A stretch of DNA of 64,000 bases. It comes from Maridesulfovibrio sp050916235 (GTDB lineage Bacteria; Desulfobacterota; Desulfovibrionia; Desulfovibrionales; Desulfovibrionaceae). The notes under the pieces were generated by a model. The model did no database searches and was not told the DNA's origin. It worked only from the letters and a program-made list of their open reading frames with translations. Of the stretch, positions 34,717 through 44,047 are shown in pieces; the stretch's first letter is position 1, and the number at the start of each line of letters is the position of its first letter. The translations under genes and the position numbers were made by a program. The stretch lies in the NCBI RefSeq assembly GCF_050916235.1, contig NZ_CP104854.1:3038001-3102000 (forward strand), in the 5' to 3' direction.

Positions 34717-35358
34717 ATGGCCGGTAATGAGGTGCTTAAACGTCGTGTGCTGCGGGACGATGTGGTGGAACATATTGTCAGCGGTATATTGAATGGTGAA
34801 TTCAAGCCCGGAGACAAGGTCGTTGAAACCAGGATTTCCCGCGAGCTGAATGTCAGCCAGGGGGCTGTTCGCGAGGCGATCAGGGATCTTACTGCACGCG
34901 GTTTTGTTGAAACTGAACCTTACAAAGGGTCCAGGGTCAAAATCCTTTCCGAAAGTGACCTTGCTGATTATCTGGCGGTCCGGCGGGAGCTTGAACCTTT
35001 GGCTGTGAGCTGGGGGTGCAGGATGAATGCGATTGACCTGAAAGAGCTTCACGACATTGTTGATACAATGAGCGAGGGGGTCAAGCGTAAGGACATAAAT
35101 GTCATCCGCAAGGCCGACCTTGAATTCCACCGCAGGATGGTTCAGTTTTCGGGTAATGACTTTCTGGTTCGTTCATGGGAAGCGCTTGCAAACGATTACT
35201 GGATCTACACGATAGCGGAAAGACTGTTCAGCGAGAACAATGATTTTTCATGCCACGCTGAAGATCACAGACGCATTGTAGAAGCCATCGAGTCCGGCGA
35301 TCTGGCCTTGATGAGAGACCGTCTGCAAAATCACTTCGTAACCAATATCAGCATGTAG
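34717..35358 (+). CDS. GntR-family regulator, FadR/FCD subgroup
   Basis: A 213-aa regulator: an N-terminal winged helix (VVEHIVSGILNGEFKPGDKV, ISRELNVSQGAVREAIRDLT) and a C-terminal all-helical FCD ligand domain. The metal-binding pattern is visible as DLEFHRRMV, then HAEDHRRIVEAIESGD and LQNHF. Such domains bind carboxylic acids with a metal. AGGGGGT lies upstream of ATG 34717. No catabolic operon is adjacent, so its targets are unknown. Confidence 0.92.
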   Translation: MAGNEVLKRRVLRDDVVEHIVSGILNGEFKPGDKVVETRISRELNVSQGAVREAIRDLTARGFVETEPYKGSRVKILSESDLADYLAVRRELEPLAVSWGCRMNAIDLKELHDIVDTMSEGVKRKDINVIRKADLEFHRRMVQFSGNDFLVRSWEALANDYWIYTIAERLFSENNDFSCHAEDHRRIVEAIESGDLALMRDRLQNHFVTNISM

Positions 35359-35395
35359 CTCTGTTCTCATCGTCCTGTGGACAGGTGCGGTTGCT

Positions 35396-36061
35396 TTAAT
35401 TCAAGGCCGCGGCAATACGCTTGTGCTGATTCAGGTAGTTGTTCTGTCCGCTGGCGCGGATGAACGATTTAACCGACTTTACTCCTGAAATACGTGCCGC
35501 CACCTGCCTTGCGGTGATGGCCTCGTTTATGTCGCCTACCCGACCCAGCAGCACCACGTTGCACTGGACTGATTTTACCGCGAAATTTGTTCCCCAAATG
35601 TTGGGCTCGTTGATGAGAGCGGTCTTGACGGCCATCTGCAGCATGTAGTCATCAGTAGTACTGCATTGAGGGTTCTCTTCTTCTGCAAACAGAAAGGTGG
35701 TAAGTGAGTTTACCTTCTTCGAGCTCCTGACTATCCGGCGGATTCGCTGAAAATCTTCCTTCTCATCATACACACCGACCACATACACATTTCCGTTGTA
35801 GGAATAGGTGCTCAGATCCAGAATATTGAGTCCCTTTTCCTTCATGATGGCTGACTGAATGCCCGTTTCAATTAATTCGTCTTCAACAATTGTCTGGAAG
35901 TCCCGTTCGTCTGTTCCTATGGAGTAGGCATTGATGGCTGTTCCCACTGAGGATGGAATCATCATCGGGCCGGGAAGAGGTGGAATTAGCACCCCAGCTG
36001 AACATCCGCTTAACAGGCAGATCCAGAGCAGTATGAAGAGTGTGGTCAGTCCTTTGGTCAT
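35396..36061 (-). CDS. BON-domain lipoprotein
   Basis: A 221-aa lipoprotein: signal peptide with lipobox LLSGC (Cys near residue 20), then two BON-like domains. The first spans about 65-130 (VEDELIETGIQSAIMKEKG, GNVYVVGVYDEKEDFQRIRR). The second spans about 140-210 (AVKTALINEPNIWGTNFAVK, GRVGDINEAITARQVAARI). The layout resembles DolP/OsmY-type outer-membrane maintenance lipoproteins that bind phospholipid. The exact role here is inferred. Confidence 0.85.
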   Translation of the reverse strand: MTKGLTTLFILLWICLLSGCSAGVLIPPLPGPMMIPSSVGTAINAYSIGTDERDFQTIVEDELIETGIQSAIMKEKGLNILDLSTYSYNGNVYVVGVYDEKEDFQRIRRIVRSSKKVNSLTTFLFAEEENPQCSTTDDYMLQMAVKTALINEPNIWGTNFAVKSVQCNVVLLGRVGDINEAITARQVAARISGVKSVKSFIRASGQNNYLNQHKRIAAALN

Positions 36062-36134
36062 CGCCGCATCATCCTTGATTGGGGTTACGGTGGATGTTTA
36101 AGCAAAAGGCGTGCCCGAATGTGCATTAAGACTG

Positions 36135-37616
36135 TTAGTTGATGAATTCCAGTATGTTATTCAGTCTGTGTTTGTAGGTGTGCTGCTCGCTTATCAGCTG
36201 ATGCCAAACTTTTGAAAGGGTTTTTGCAAGCCTAGGCAGGGTTCTGAATCTGTCGCAGAGTCCCGGGATTTCTTTAGGAGTTGAGAAAGAGCACTCATTA
36301 ACGAGGTCGTCGGGAAAGATGCACATTCCCCCTGTGCGGTCCGTGATGAGCATCCCTCCGGTGGCCCATACATCGAAATTACGCTGGGTGAGACCGCAGG
36401 GCAGAAGTGGACTGGTCAGGTTGAGATTCAACTCTGCCCCGGCATAGACGGAGGGCAGCACTGTGAAATAGTCCACCGGTCCGCGCAGGTCGACGTCTGT
36501 AAAGAAATCCTTCCAGCCGTCATCCCCGAATATAGTGATCCTGTTTCCTGCTTCCGCCAGGGCGGTGCTGCGCCAGAGCAGTCCGGACTGTTCCGCCCGG
36601 AATCCCGTCATTCTGACCTCTTTTCCGGGCCAGAATTTCTTCAGTCCGTCATGTTCCGTCCACCAGCCGAAATGTGGCTTCAAGCCGGAGTTCATGGCTG
36701 CATTGGCATCATCGTAATCCTGCCGGTTGAAAGTACAGCCTGAGAAAAAAGTGTCTTTTCCGGGAAAACTTGAACGCCCGACAAATACGACCCGGTCCTC
36801 AATGCCCGGAAACTTATCAACTCCGGGATGGAAAATGGCCGGATCTGTTGCCAGCGGCAGGTGGCTGACCTTTTCGGCGCCGAGTTCTTCCAGCCGCGGG
36901 ATGAACCAGTGGTCGGTAACCATGAGCGGAACCTGTTTCCAGTATTCCGAATTTATGCCTGAAATGAGGTGGAAGGGGTTATCCACCATCCAGACCGCGA
37001 TCTTTATGCCCGCTTCCCGGAGCATGAAGAAGGTTTCGCCTGTTGCATCCAGACCGTTGAAGTTGACGGAAATGACCATTTCCGGCAATTCCCGGTCCAG
37101 CAGCGAAAGCAGATTTTTGCGCATTGCATCCGGATCAATAACCCTGTATGTGAAACCGGCATCAGACAGGGCCCGTGACAGTTCCGGAAGCAGCAGGGAG
37201 TTCCCGTCTCCCGGCAGCCAGCAGGTTTTGCTGCGCATGCCATGCAGTAGTCCTGACTTTTTGAGGGTCAGACAGGAGACGATCGGTCCCCAGAAAGATG
37301 GATAGAGTTTTTTACCCGGTGTATAAAAAAATATGTGCCGGTCCCCGGACTGATCAAGTTGATCCGGTGCGAGTTTTCTGAATTGCGGGGGCAGGTTGCC
37401 CGTGGCCGGAATCTGTTTTTCGAAATCAGGACATTCAACATAATACATAATGTCGGGGTTGTTGAATAAGCGGGCTGTTTCAGACGGATCGGGGCCCAGT
37501 CCCAGCAGTAGCAGAGGGCCGCTTCCTCCAAGGTCCTGAAAGTATTCCCGGCCTTCTGGGAGTGACTGTATTCTGCCGGATTCGTTTTTGACGCGGATTC
37601 TCTGTGGACGCTGCAT
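36135..37616 (-). CDS. CgeB/DUF3880-like glycosyltransferase family protein
   Basis: About 493 aa. The middle (VDNPFHLISGINSEYW, ATDPAIFHPGVDKF, DRVVFVGRSSFPGK) and the C-terminal part (LPSVYAGAELNLNLTSPLLP, GLTQRNFDVWATGGMLITDR) match the YkvP/CgeB-type GT-B proteins common near flagellar glycosylation loci. The reading frame extends to a TTG at 37709, only 13 bases from the divergent rlmE start. I prefer ATG 37616, which leaves room for two promoters, though no clear ribosome site marks either. The acceptor is unknown. Confidence 0.8.
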   Translation of the reverse strand: MQRPQRIRVKNESGRIQSLPEGREYFQDLGGSGPLLLLGLGPDPSETARLFNNPDIMYYVECPDFEKQIPATGNLPPQFRKLAPDQLDQSGDRHIFFYTPGKKLYPSFWGPIVSCLTLKKSGLLHGMRSKTCWLPGDGNSLLLPELSRALSDAGFTYRVIDPDAMRKNLLSLLDRELPEMVISVNFNGLDATGETFFMLREAGIKIAVWMVDNPFHLISGINSEYWKQVPLMVTDHWFIPRLEELGAEKVSHLPLATDPAIFHPGVDKFPGIEDRVVFVGRSSFPGKDTFFSGCTFNRQDYDDANAAMNSGLKPHFGWWTEHDGLKKFWPGKEVRMTGFRAEQSGLLWRSTALAEAGNRITIFGDDGWKDFFTDVDLRGPVDYFTVLPSVYAGAELNLNLTSPLLPCGLTQRNFDVWATGGMLITDRTGGMCIFPDDLVNECSFSTPKEIPGLCDRFRTLPRLAKTLSKVWHQLISEQHTYKHRLNNILEFIN

Positions 37617-37722
37617 GGCTTCAGGCTTGGCTTGCTGGCCGTTATAAGTTAATTTCCTGTATCTATACCGCAGCCGGGCGCAAATGTCTTTTCCGCTGTA
37701 AGCTGCCAAACAAATTTACATT

Positions 37723-38322
37723 ATGAAACAATATCGAGACCATTATTTCAAGAGGGCCAAGAAGGACAATTATCCTGCCCGTTCTGTATACAAGCTTCAG
37801 GAGCTGAACAAGCGTTTCAACCTTTTCTCCAAGGGACAGAATGTGATGGACCTTGGGGCGGCTCCCGGATCATGGACCCTTTATGCCGCCAAGATGGTCG
37901 GCGAGGAAGGACGTGTGCTTGGGGTGGACATTCAGTCCACCGATACCGTTTTTCCTGAAAACGCCACATTCCTGCAGGCCGATGTTTTCGAGGATTCCCC
38001 GGAACTGCTGGCAGCCATGGACAAACAGCTTCCTTACGATCTCATTATCAGCGACATGGCTCCCCGGACCACCGGGGTCAAGTTTACTGATCAGGCCAAC
38101 TCCCTTGAACTTTGCGAAAGGGCGCGTGACATTGTGCCAAGCAGGCTGAAGCATGGCGGGCATTTTATCGTCAAGATTTTCGAAGGCCCGGATGTAAAGG
38201 AATATACCGACTCCCTGCGCAAGATGTTTTCCAAGGTAAAATCCTTCAAACCCAAAAGCTCCCGGCAGGAAAGCAAGGAGATCTTTATTGTAGGACTTGG
38301 CTTTCTCGGCGGAGAAGGGTAA
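37723..38322 (+). CDS. rlmE: 23S rRNA (uridine-2552 2'-O) methyltransferase RlmE/FtsJ
   Basis: A 199-aa SAM-dependent enzyme that 2'-O-methylates U2552 of 23S rRNA. It has the FtsJ pattern: YFKRAKKDNYPARSVYKL, the SAM site VMDLGAAPGSWTLYAA, ISDMAPRTTGVKFTDQ with the catalytic Asp, and the catalytic Lys in HFIVKIFEG. All K-D-K-E tetrad positions appear present. There is no obvious Shine-Dalgarno before ATG 37723. Confidence 0.95.
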   Translation: MKQYRDHYFKRAKKDNYPARSVYKLQELNKRFNLFSKGQNVMDLGAAPGSWTLYAAKMVGEEGRVLGVDIQSTDTVFPENATFLQADVFEDSPELLAAMDKQLPYDLIISDMAPRTTGVKFTDQANSLELCERARDIVPSRLKHGGHFIVKIFEGPDVKEYTDSLRKMFSKVKSFKPKSSRQESKEIFIVGLGFLGGEG

Positions 38323-38702
38323 GAACATTCGTTCTTCAGCATGCCGTTTTTTGTTTTTTGAGTAGTTTGCAGGGCATTATCTGAAGCTTTTTGCGTTTGT
38401 TCAGATTTTTTTTGTTTACCGAATCCAGAGAGACTGACTGATTACAAATTCTGCTCAGTGGGGTGGAATTTATTCATGTGGCGGGATCTGATAGAGCATT
38501 TCCCTCATGTCGGACTGATCTTGTTTATAGGTGTGATCAGCCACAGTCGCGCTGGGTTGGGATCGGGGCCTCCCCGGATTCAATAGAAAATGATTTGCCA
38601 CGGAGTTCCCGGAAGGGACTGCCGGAGGCATGGAAAAATATAAATAGTGGTCCCCCGAAATAAACTGATGCGGCGGGACTTGGATATTCTCAGGAGGAAT
38701 AC
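38323..38702 (+). other. Gap between rlmE and yebC
   Basis: No gene is supported in these 380 bases. T-runs at 38345-38360 and 38406-38416 lie beside weak stems. Around 38560-38632 there is a partial relative of the dispersed repeats (GGATTCAA..., TTCCCGGAAGGGA, CTGCCGGAGGCATGG). AGGAGG just before 38703 is the yebC ribosome site. Confidence 0.4.
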
Positions 38703-39449
38703 ATGGCCGGACATAGTAAATGGGCTAACATCCAGCACAGAAAAGGCAGACAGGATGCCAAACGCGGCAAAATTTTCACCAAGATGGCGAAAGATATCAT
38801 TCTCGCAGCTAAAGGCGGCGGAGATCCTGCCATGAACGCCACCCTGCGTCTCGCCGTGGCCAAGGCCAAAGCTGTGAACATGCCCAACGACAAGATCGAT
38901 ACCGCGATCAAGAAAGGTACCGGCGAACTGGCCGGTGGAGATATCAACGAGGTCATGTATGAAGGTTACGGTCCCGGCGGCGTTGCCGTTCTGATCGAAG
39001 CCGCTACCGACAACAGGAACCGCACCGTTGCAGAAGTACGCCACATCCTCGGAAAGGGCGGAGGCTCCATGGGTGAAGCAGGCTGCGTTGCCTGGATGTT
39101 CGACAAGAAAGGCGTGATGTCTTTCAATCCCGAACAGTTCACCGAAGATCAGCTTCTTGAAATCGGTCTTGATGCCGGTGCTGAAGACGTTATTTCTGAA
39201 GATGGTTCCCTTGAAGTCCACTGCGCTCCTGAAGATTTCACCGCAGTGCAGAAGGCTTTCGAGGAAGCTGAAATGGTTGCAGACAGCACCGAGCTTTCCT
39301 TTGTTCCCAAGAACCTCGTGGAACTCGATGTACCTACCGCCAAAAAACTCATGTCTCTGATGGAAAAGCTGGAAGACAATGAAGATGTGCAGAACGTCCA
39401 TGTCAACGCAGACTTCCCTGACGAGCTTATGGCTGAACTGGAAGACTAG
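38703..39449 (+). CDS. yebC: YebC/PmpR-family regulator or translation factor
   Basis: A 248-aa protein with the family start MAGHSKWANIQHRKGRQDAK, followed by FTKMAKDIILAAKGGGDP, YEGYGPGGVAVLIEA and NRNRTVAEVRHIL. Members have been described as DNA-binding repressors near ruv genes and, more recently, as factors relieving ribosome stalling. It lies directly in front of ruvC with no gap, in an operon yebC-ruvC-ruvA-ruvB. AGGAGG precedes the ATG. Confidence 0.96.
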   Translation: MAGHSKWANIQHRKGRQDAKRGKIFTKMAKDIILAAKGGGDPAMNATLRLAVAKAKAVNMPNDKIDTAIKKGTGELAGGDINEVMYEGYGPGGVAVLIEAATDNRNRTVAEVRHILGKGGGSMGEAGCVAWMFDKKGVMSFNPEQFTEDQLLEIGLDAGAEDVISEDGSLEVHCAPEDFTAVQKAFEEAEMVADSTELSFVPKNLVELDVPTAKKLMSLMEKLEDNEDVQNVHVNADFPDELMAELED

Positions 39450-39956
39450 ATGGGTGAATCCGGTATTGTTATCATCGGCATCGACCCCGGAACGCGTGTA
39501 ACCGGTTACGGTATTGTACGTGAGCTTTCCGGGCAGGTCACACTGGTAGATGCCGGGACAATCCGGACCGATACCACAAAACCCATGTGCGCCCGGCTTG
39601 GTCAGATTTATTCTGCCATTGCCGAGCTTATAAAAGACCATTCTCCGGATGAGGCGGCAATCGAGAACGCGTTTGTCGCCTCCAATCCGGCTTCGGCGCT
39701 AAAGCTCGGGCAGGCCCGCGGTGCGGCCATGGCCGCCTGTGCTGTTTCCGGGCTGATTGTTTCCGGGTACGAGCCCACCAAGGTCAAACAGAACCTTGTG
39801 GGGACCGGGCGGGCCGATAAATCGCAGGTCGCCTTCATGGTCGAGCGGATTCTCGGCGTGAAGAACACCAGATGGGCCAGCGATACCACCGATGCGCTGG
39901 GCATTGCGATCTGCCACCTAAATGAACGGAGATTCTCAAGGATGGCTGGAAAATGA
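39450..39956 (+). CDS. ruvC: Holliday junction resolvase RuvC
   Basis: A 168-aa endonuclease that cuts Holliday junctions symmetrically with RuvAB. The catalytic acidic residues lie in IIGIDPGTRVTGYG (first Asp), AAIENAFVASNPASALKLG (Glu) and the terminal WASDTTDALGIAICHL (Asp pair). ATG directly abuts the yebC stop codon. The stop overlaps the ruvA start. Confidence 0.96.
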   Translation: MGESGIVIIGIDPGTRVTGYGIVRELSGQVTLVDAGTIRTDTTKPMCARLGQIYSAIAELIKDHSPDEAAIENAFVASNPASALKLGQARGAAMAACAVSGLIVSGYEPTKVKQNLVGTGRADKSQVAFMVERILGVKNTRWASDTTDALGIAICHLNERRFSRMAGK

Positions 39957-40567
39957 TCGCCTATATTCATGGAAAACTGCTTGAAGCAACGGACAAGTCC
40001 TGCATTATTCTTACTCCCGGCGGGGTGGGCTATGAACTTTTCCTGACCCTGACCGCCATTTCGACCCTGCCTGCTGCCGGAGCAGACATGACTTTCTATG
40101 TCCATTCCGTGATCCGCGAGGATGCCTTCGACCTCTACGGCTTTCCCTGTTTTGACGACCGTGAGGTTTTCCGTACACTTATTTCAATTGACCGGCTCGG
40201 TCCCAAGAAGGCCCTTTCCATTCTTTCCCAGTTCAACCCCAGAGAACTGCAGGATATAGTTTTCCGTGAGGATGTGAAGTCTCTGGCCATTGTTCCGGGT
40301 ATCGGTCCCAAGTCCGCCCGACAGATCCTCTGGTCACTGAAGGATAAGATGGAAACTCTTAAATCCGCCACCGTGCGCAGCGGTGCCTGTCCTGTTGATG
40401 GCGACCGCAGCGAGTTTCTCGACGCCCTTTCCGGCCTGCGCAACCTCGGTTACGCTGATGATGAGGTGCGCGAATTCCTCAAGGGAATATTCGAGGAAGA
40501 GCCCGATCTTGACGCAGGCGGGGCAATCCGGGTAGCGCTTAAGAAAATTTCTCAGGCCGGCAAGTAA
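39953..40567 (+). CDS. ruvA: Holliday junction branch migration protein RuvA
   Basis: A 204-aa protein: the N-terminal OB fold starts MIAYIHGKLLEATDKSCII, the middle has helix-hairpin-helix motifs (LISIDRLGPKKALSILS and IVPGIGPKSARQIL), and the C-terminal domain III (LGYADDEVREFLKGI) regulates RuvB. The start overlaps the ruvC stop as ATGA, indicating translational coupling. Confidence 0.96.
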   Translation: MIAYIHGKLLEATDKSCIILTPGGVGYELFLTLTAISTLPAAGADMTFYVHSVIREDAFDLYGFPCFDDREVFRTLISIDRLGPKKALSILSQFNPRELQDIVFREDVKSLAIVPGIGPKSARQILWSLKDKMETLKSATVRSGACPVDGDRSEFLDALSGLRNLGYADDEVREFLKGIFEEEPDLDAGGAIRVALKKISQAGK

Positions 40568-40597
40568 CCTTCAAGCAGCAGGCAGTTCCGGATAATT

Positions 40598-41575
40598 ATG
40601 GATAATTCAGCCACAGACGATCACATAAGACCGCAACGTCTGACCGATTTTATCGGTCAGGACGACCTGCGCGCAAACCTGGATGTATTCATTCAGGCCG
40701 CACGCGGACGCGGCAGTGCCATGGACCACGCCCTTTTTTACGGTAACCCGGGACTGGGCAAGACCACACTTGCCCGGATCATTGCGTCCGAGCTGGGCGT
40801 GAACCTTATTTCAACCTCCGGTCCGGTACTTGAGCGCAGTGGCGATCTTGCGGCCATCTTGACCAACCTTTCCCGCAACGACATACTTTTTATCGACGAA
40901 ATTCACCGTGTTCCCGCCAACGTGGAGGAAGTGCTCTACCCGGCTATGGAGGATTTCAATATCGACCTGATTATCGGGCAGGGACCGGCAGCCCGGACAG
41001 TGAAAATCGATCTGGAGCCCTTCACTCTTGTAGGGGCAACTACCAGACTGGGCCTGCTTACCTCTCCTTTGAGGGACCGTTTCGGTTGTATTTTCCGTCT
41101 GGAATTTTATTCTCCTGAAGAGCTGGCCCGGATCGTCATCCGTGCATCGCGTATCTTCAATCTGGAGGTGACTGAAGAGGGCGCGCTGATTATCGGCAGG
41201 CGTTCACGCGGAACTCCGCGCATTGCCAACCGTCTGCTGCGCCGGGTGCGCGATTTCGCTACCGTACACGGAGACGGGACTGTTACTGCCGAGCTTGCCG
41301 ATATGGCTCTCGACAAACTTGATGTAGATCCGCTCGGACTTGATTACATGGACCGGAAAATTCTATCCATCATAATTGATCAGTTCGGTGGAGGCCCCGT
41401 GGGCGTCAAGACCATCGCCGTGGCCTGCTCCGAGGAAGTCCGCACCATAGAGGATATTTACGAGCCCTATCTAATTCAGTGCGGTTTCATGAAACGGACT
41501 TCCCGCGGCCGGGTTGCCACTGCCAAGGCCTATCAGCATATGCAGAAAATTACCGGCAGCGGCAGACTTTTTTAA
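40598..41575 (+). CDS. ruvB: Holliday junction branch migration helicase RuvB
   Basis: A 325-aa AAA+ motor. Walker A is GNPGLGKTTLA, Walker B LFIDEIHR, the sensor/arginine finger region is TSPLRDRFG and the C-terminal winged helix includes RGTPRIANRLLRRVRDFA and YEPYLIQCGFMKRTSRGR. It pumps DNA through the RuvA tetramer. It is 30 bases after ruvA in the same operon. Confidence 0.97.
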   Translation: MDNSATDDHIRPQRLTDFIGQDDLRANLDVFIQAARGRGSAMDHALFYGNPGLGKTTLARIIASELGVNLISTSGPVLERSGDLAAILTNLSRNDILFIDEIHRVPANVEEVLYPAMEDFNIDLIIGQGPAARTVKIDLEPFTLVGATTRLGLLTSPLRDRFGCIFRLEFYSPEELARIVIRASRIFNLEVTEEGALIIGRRSRGTPRIANRLLRRVRDFATVHGDGTVTAELADMALDKLDVDPLGLDYMDRKILSIIIDQFGGGPVGVKTIAVACSEEVRTIEDIYEPYLIQCGFMKRTSRGRVATAKAYQHMQKITGSGRLF

Positions 41576-41656
41576 CCGTTGTCACATTCTTTTTGTTTTC
41601 AGATGTCTTGACGTAAAGGCTGTTAATACTGTCTGCAGAAAGGTTCTGGAGGATGG

Positions 41657-43111
41657 ATGTCTGTCAGATTAAAAATGATAACCGTTCTGACCATGATTCT
41701 TGTCGGAGCGTTTATTTCGCTCAGTCTGTACAACTACAGCGAGTCACGTAAAAGTATTCGCAACGAGATAGTCAATTCTTCACTGCCGTTGACCCGCGAC
41801 AATATCTATTCTGAAATTCAGTCCGGGCTGATGCGTCCTTTGTTTGTTTCTTCCCTCATGGCCAACGATACGTTCCTGAAAGACTGGACTGTTTCCGGAG
41901 AAAAGGATCTGTCCAAGATCGAGAGATATCTGTCCGAAATTCAGGAACAGTACGGCTTTTTCAGTGCGTTTTTTGTATCCGCAAAAACGGGTAAATATTA
42001 TTATCCCGGCGGAGTCCTTAAGACCATTTCCAAAGACGACAGCCATGATGTCTGGTTTTATGATTTCGTAGCCAGTGGAGAGGACCACGCCTTTGATGTC
42101 GACACCAACGAGGCCGCTCAGAATGTGCTGACCATTTTCATCAACCACCGCCTGGTTGGGGATGACGGGGAGCTGCTGGGAGTAACCGGGGTTGGACTGA
42201 AGATGGACAATGTAGCCCGGTTACTGAAAAGTTTTTCCGAAAAATACGGCAAGGTTATTTTCCTGATTGATGGAATGGGGCTTGTTCAGGTGCACCATAA
42301 CATAGGTCTTGTAGAAGAGATAAATATACGGAATATGCCCGGCCTTGGCCGCATTGCCACCCAGGTGCTGAATACTTCAGCAGAGCCGAGAGTTTACGAA
42401 TTCGAGACCGGCGGGGAGAAGGTTCACCTTACCGCCAGATATATTCCCGAACTGGAGTGGATACTGGTGGTTGAGCAGAATGAAGCGCCACTGCTTAACT
42501 CCGCACGGGAGAACTTCATCCGGACCGTTGTTGTCGGTGGAATTGCCACTCTTTTTATTGTGCTGCTGAGCGTGCTGGTCATCAACCATTTCCAGTTGCG
42601 CCTTGAGCGGCTGGCGGAAACGGACGAGTTGACCGGACTGGGCAACCGCAGGGCTTTTGAGGCCCGTGTTGATTCAGCTATTGTGCAGTTCGAGAAGAAC
42701 GCACGCCCGTTTTCGGTTGTGCTGCTGGATCTGGACGGATTCAAACAGGTCAATGATGTGTTCGGTCACGTTGAAGGAGATAATGTCCTGAGGCGGATAG
42801 CGTCAGTTCTCGGGAATTCTGTCCGGGAATCTGACTTCTGCGCCCGCTGGGGAGGAGATGAATTTATCATCCTTGTGGATGGTGATATAAATCTGGCTGT
42901 GTCCATCAGTGAGCGCATCAGGGAGGCTGTAGTCGGTTGCGACCGCTGTGTGCCGGATTCCGCTGGTGATTCACCGGGTGAAAGGGTGACAGTCAGCTGC
43001 GGTGCTGCTCAGTATTCAGATGGAGACACGCTTGACTCACTGACCGGCAGAGCGGATGCGGCAATGTACCGATCAAAGGAAAGCGGAAAGAACAGAGTTC
43101 TTGAAGGATAA
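41657..43111 (+). CDS. Membrane diguanylate cyclase with dCache sensor
   Basis: A 484-aa protein: membrane helix near 8-25, an extracytoplasmic dCache domain (SAKTGKYYYPGG, VDTNEAAQNVLTIFINH, GVTGVGLKMDNVARLL), a second helix (VVVGGIATLFIVLLSVLV), then a GGDEF domain. The active site GGDEF is intact (RWGGDEFIIL) and is preceded by RESD, a canonical product-inhibition site five residues upstream. It makes c-di-GMP from GTP. GGAGG precedes ATG 41657. It is followed by a terminator, hence a single gene. Confidence 0.94.
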   Translation: MSVRLKMITVLTMILVGAFISLSLYNYSESRKSIRNEIVNSSLPLTRDNIYSEIQSGLMRPLFVSSLMANDTFLKDWTVSGEKDLSKIERYLSEIQEQYGFFSAFFVSAKTGKYYYPGGVLKTISKDDSHDVWFYDFVASGEDHAFDVDTNEAAQNVLTIFINHRLVGDDGELLGVTGVGLKMDNVARLLKSFSEKYGKVIFLIDGMGLVQVHHNIGLVEEINIRNMPGLGRIATQVLNTSAEPRVYEFETGGEKVHLTARYIPELEWILVVEQNEAPLLNSARENFIRTVVVGGIATLFIVLLSVLVINHFQLRLERLAETDELTGLGNRRAFEARVDSAIVQFEKNARPFSVVLLDLDGFKQVNDVFGHVEGDNVLRRIASVLGNSVRESDFCARWGGDEFIILVDGDINLAVSISERIREAVVGCDRCVPDSAGDSPGERVTVSCGAAQYSDGDTLDSLTGRADAAMYRSKESGKNRVLEG

Positions 43112-43114
43112 TTC

Positions 43115-43137
43115 AAGGCCCCTGAAAAGGGGCTTTT
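43115..43137. terminator. Terminator between converging genes
   Basis: AAGGCCCC-TGAAAA-GGGGCTTT followed by T-rich bases; it lies within 30 bases of both converging stop codons. Confidence 0.75.
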
Positions 43138-43147
43138 CTGTTTTGAA

Positions 43148-44047
43148 TCAGTCTATGTCCGGGACTATTTTGCATATGTAGGAGAGCAGCAACTCGAAAA
43201 TATCCTTGTGCCGGTTGTTGAAACGGAATTCGAGTTCCTTGAGATAAAGCGGAAAGCGGTGAGGCGAGATGCCCTTGTAGCGCTTGAAGCGTTCACGTGC
43301 GAAATCCCAGAACTGGCCCTCGGAGACTTCGATGTACGGAGTTATCCCCGGATATTTGCGGATGTAGTCCATAGGCAGGGAGTCGTCCCCGCAAAGGATG
43401 AGGGCATCGTATTTCTGGTAGCGGTCGGTGTGAAGGATGGACCCGTGGCGAACCAGCTTCAGGTGGAAGTTGTGGTTGAAATGGAAGACCGATTCGGCGG
43501 TGATGTTCTGCATCAGGTCAATGAAAACCCAGCCGTTTTTTTCCATTATGCCGAAAACCGGGATTGTTCCCGATGCTGATTGGGTGGGAACCCCGGTCAG
43601 CTTTTTGTTTTTAAGGTGGGTATGCAGCCCTGTTTCATGGCTGAGCAACTGCTGGGCATCGATGGCCTGGGCAAGTATGGCAAAGCGCAGGGCGGTTATG
43701 GCCTTGTAGGTTGCATTGTAGGACAGGCCGAGATCCTGTGATATGGCGTGCGCGGTGTTATCCTCGGCAAACATCTGGACCAGCCTGATCCATTCCCGAC
43801 AGGACAGTCCGCCGTTGTTGATCCAGCGTCCGCTGAATTCCTGAAAGGTGTACTTGCAGGCGGAGCAGCGGTAACGGTCGCCGCTCAGGCTGTAGAGCTT
43901 GAGTTCACGGCAGCGTGGACAGAAAAGTTTTCTGTCGCCGAAGCATTTATGCACGAGGAATTTTCTTGCTTCATCTTCCGAGGCAGTAAGGCGTTTCAGC
44001 GTCTGTTCGCGGTTTTCCATTCTTCCCTTTGATCCTGTTTCTGTCAT
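43148..44047 (-). CDS. IS1595/ISXO2-type transposase-like protein
   Basis: About 299 aa. A zinc ribbon (C43, C46, C61, C64: CPRCRELKLYS...RCSACKYTF) is followed by a helix-turn-helix-like stretch (AISQDLGLSYNATYKAITAL) and a DDE-like domain (GWVFIDLMQNITAESVFHFN, LHTDRYQKYDAL, RYKGISPHRFPLYLKELEFR). This is the layout of IS1595-family transposases. Its ATG overlaps the moaA stop (GATGA), as in a stable operon; another ATG at 44020 has AAAGGGA upstream. I see no flanking inverted repeats or target duplications. It may be a domesticated, DNA-binding derivative rather than an active element. Confidence 0.72.
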   Translation of the reverse strand: MTETGSKGRMENREQTLKRLTASEDEARKFLVHKCFGDRKLFCPRCRELKLYSLSGDRYRCSACKYTFQEFSGRWINNGGLSCREWIRLVQMFAEDNTAHAISQDLGLSYNATYKAITALRFAILAQAIDAQQLLSHETGLHTHLKNKKLTGVPTQSASGTIPVFGIMEKNGWVFIDLMQNITAESVFHFNHNFHLKLVRHGSILHTDRYQKYDALILCGDDSLPMDYIRKYPGITPYIEVSEGQFWDFARERFKRYKGISPHRFPLYLKELEFRFNNRHKDIFELLLSYICKIVPDID

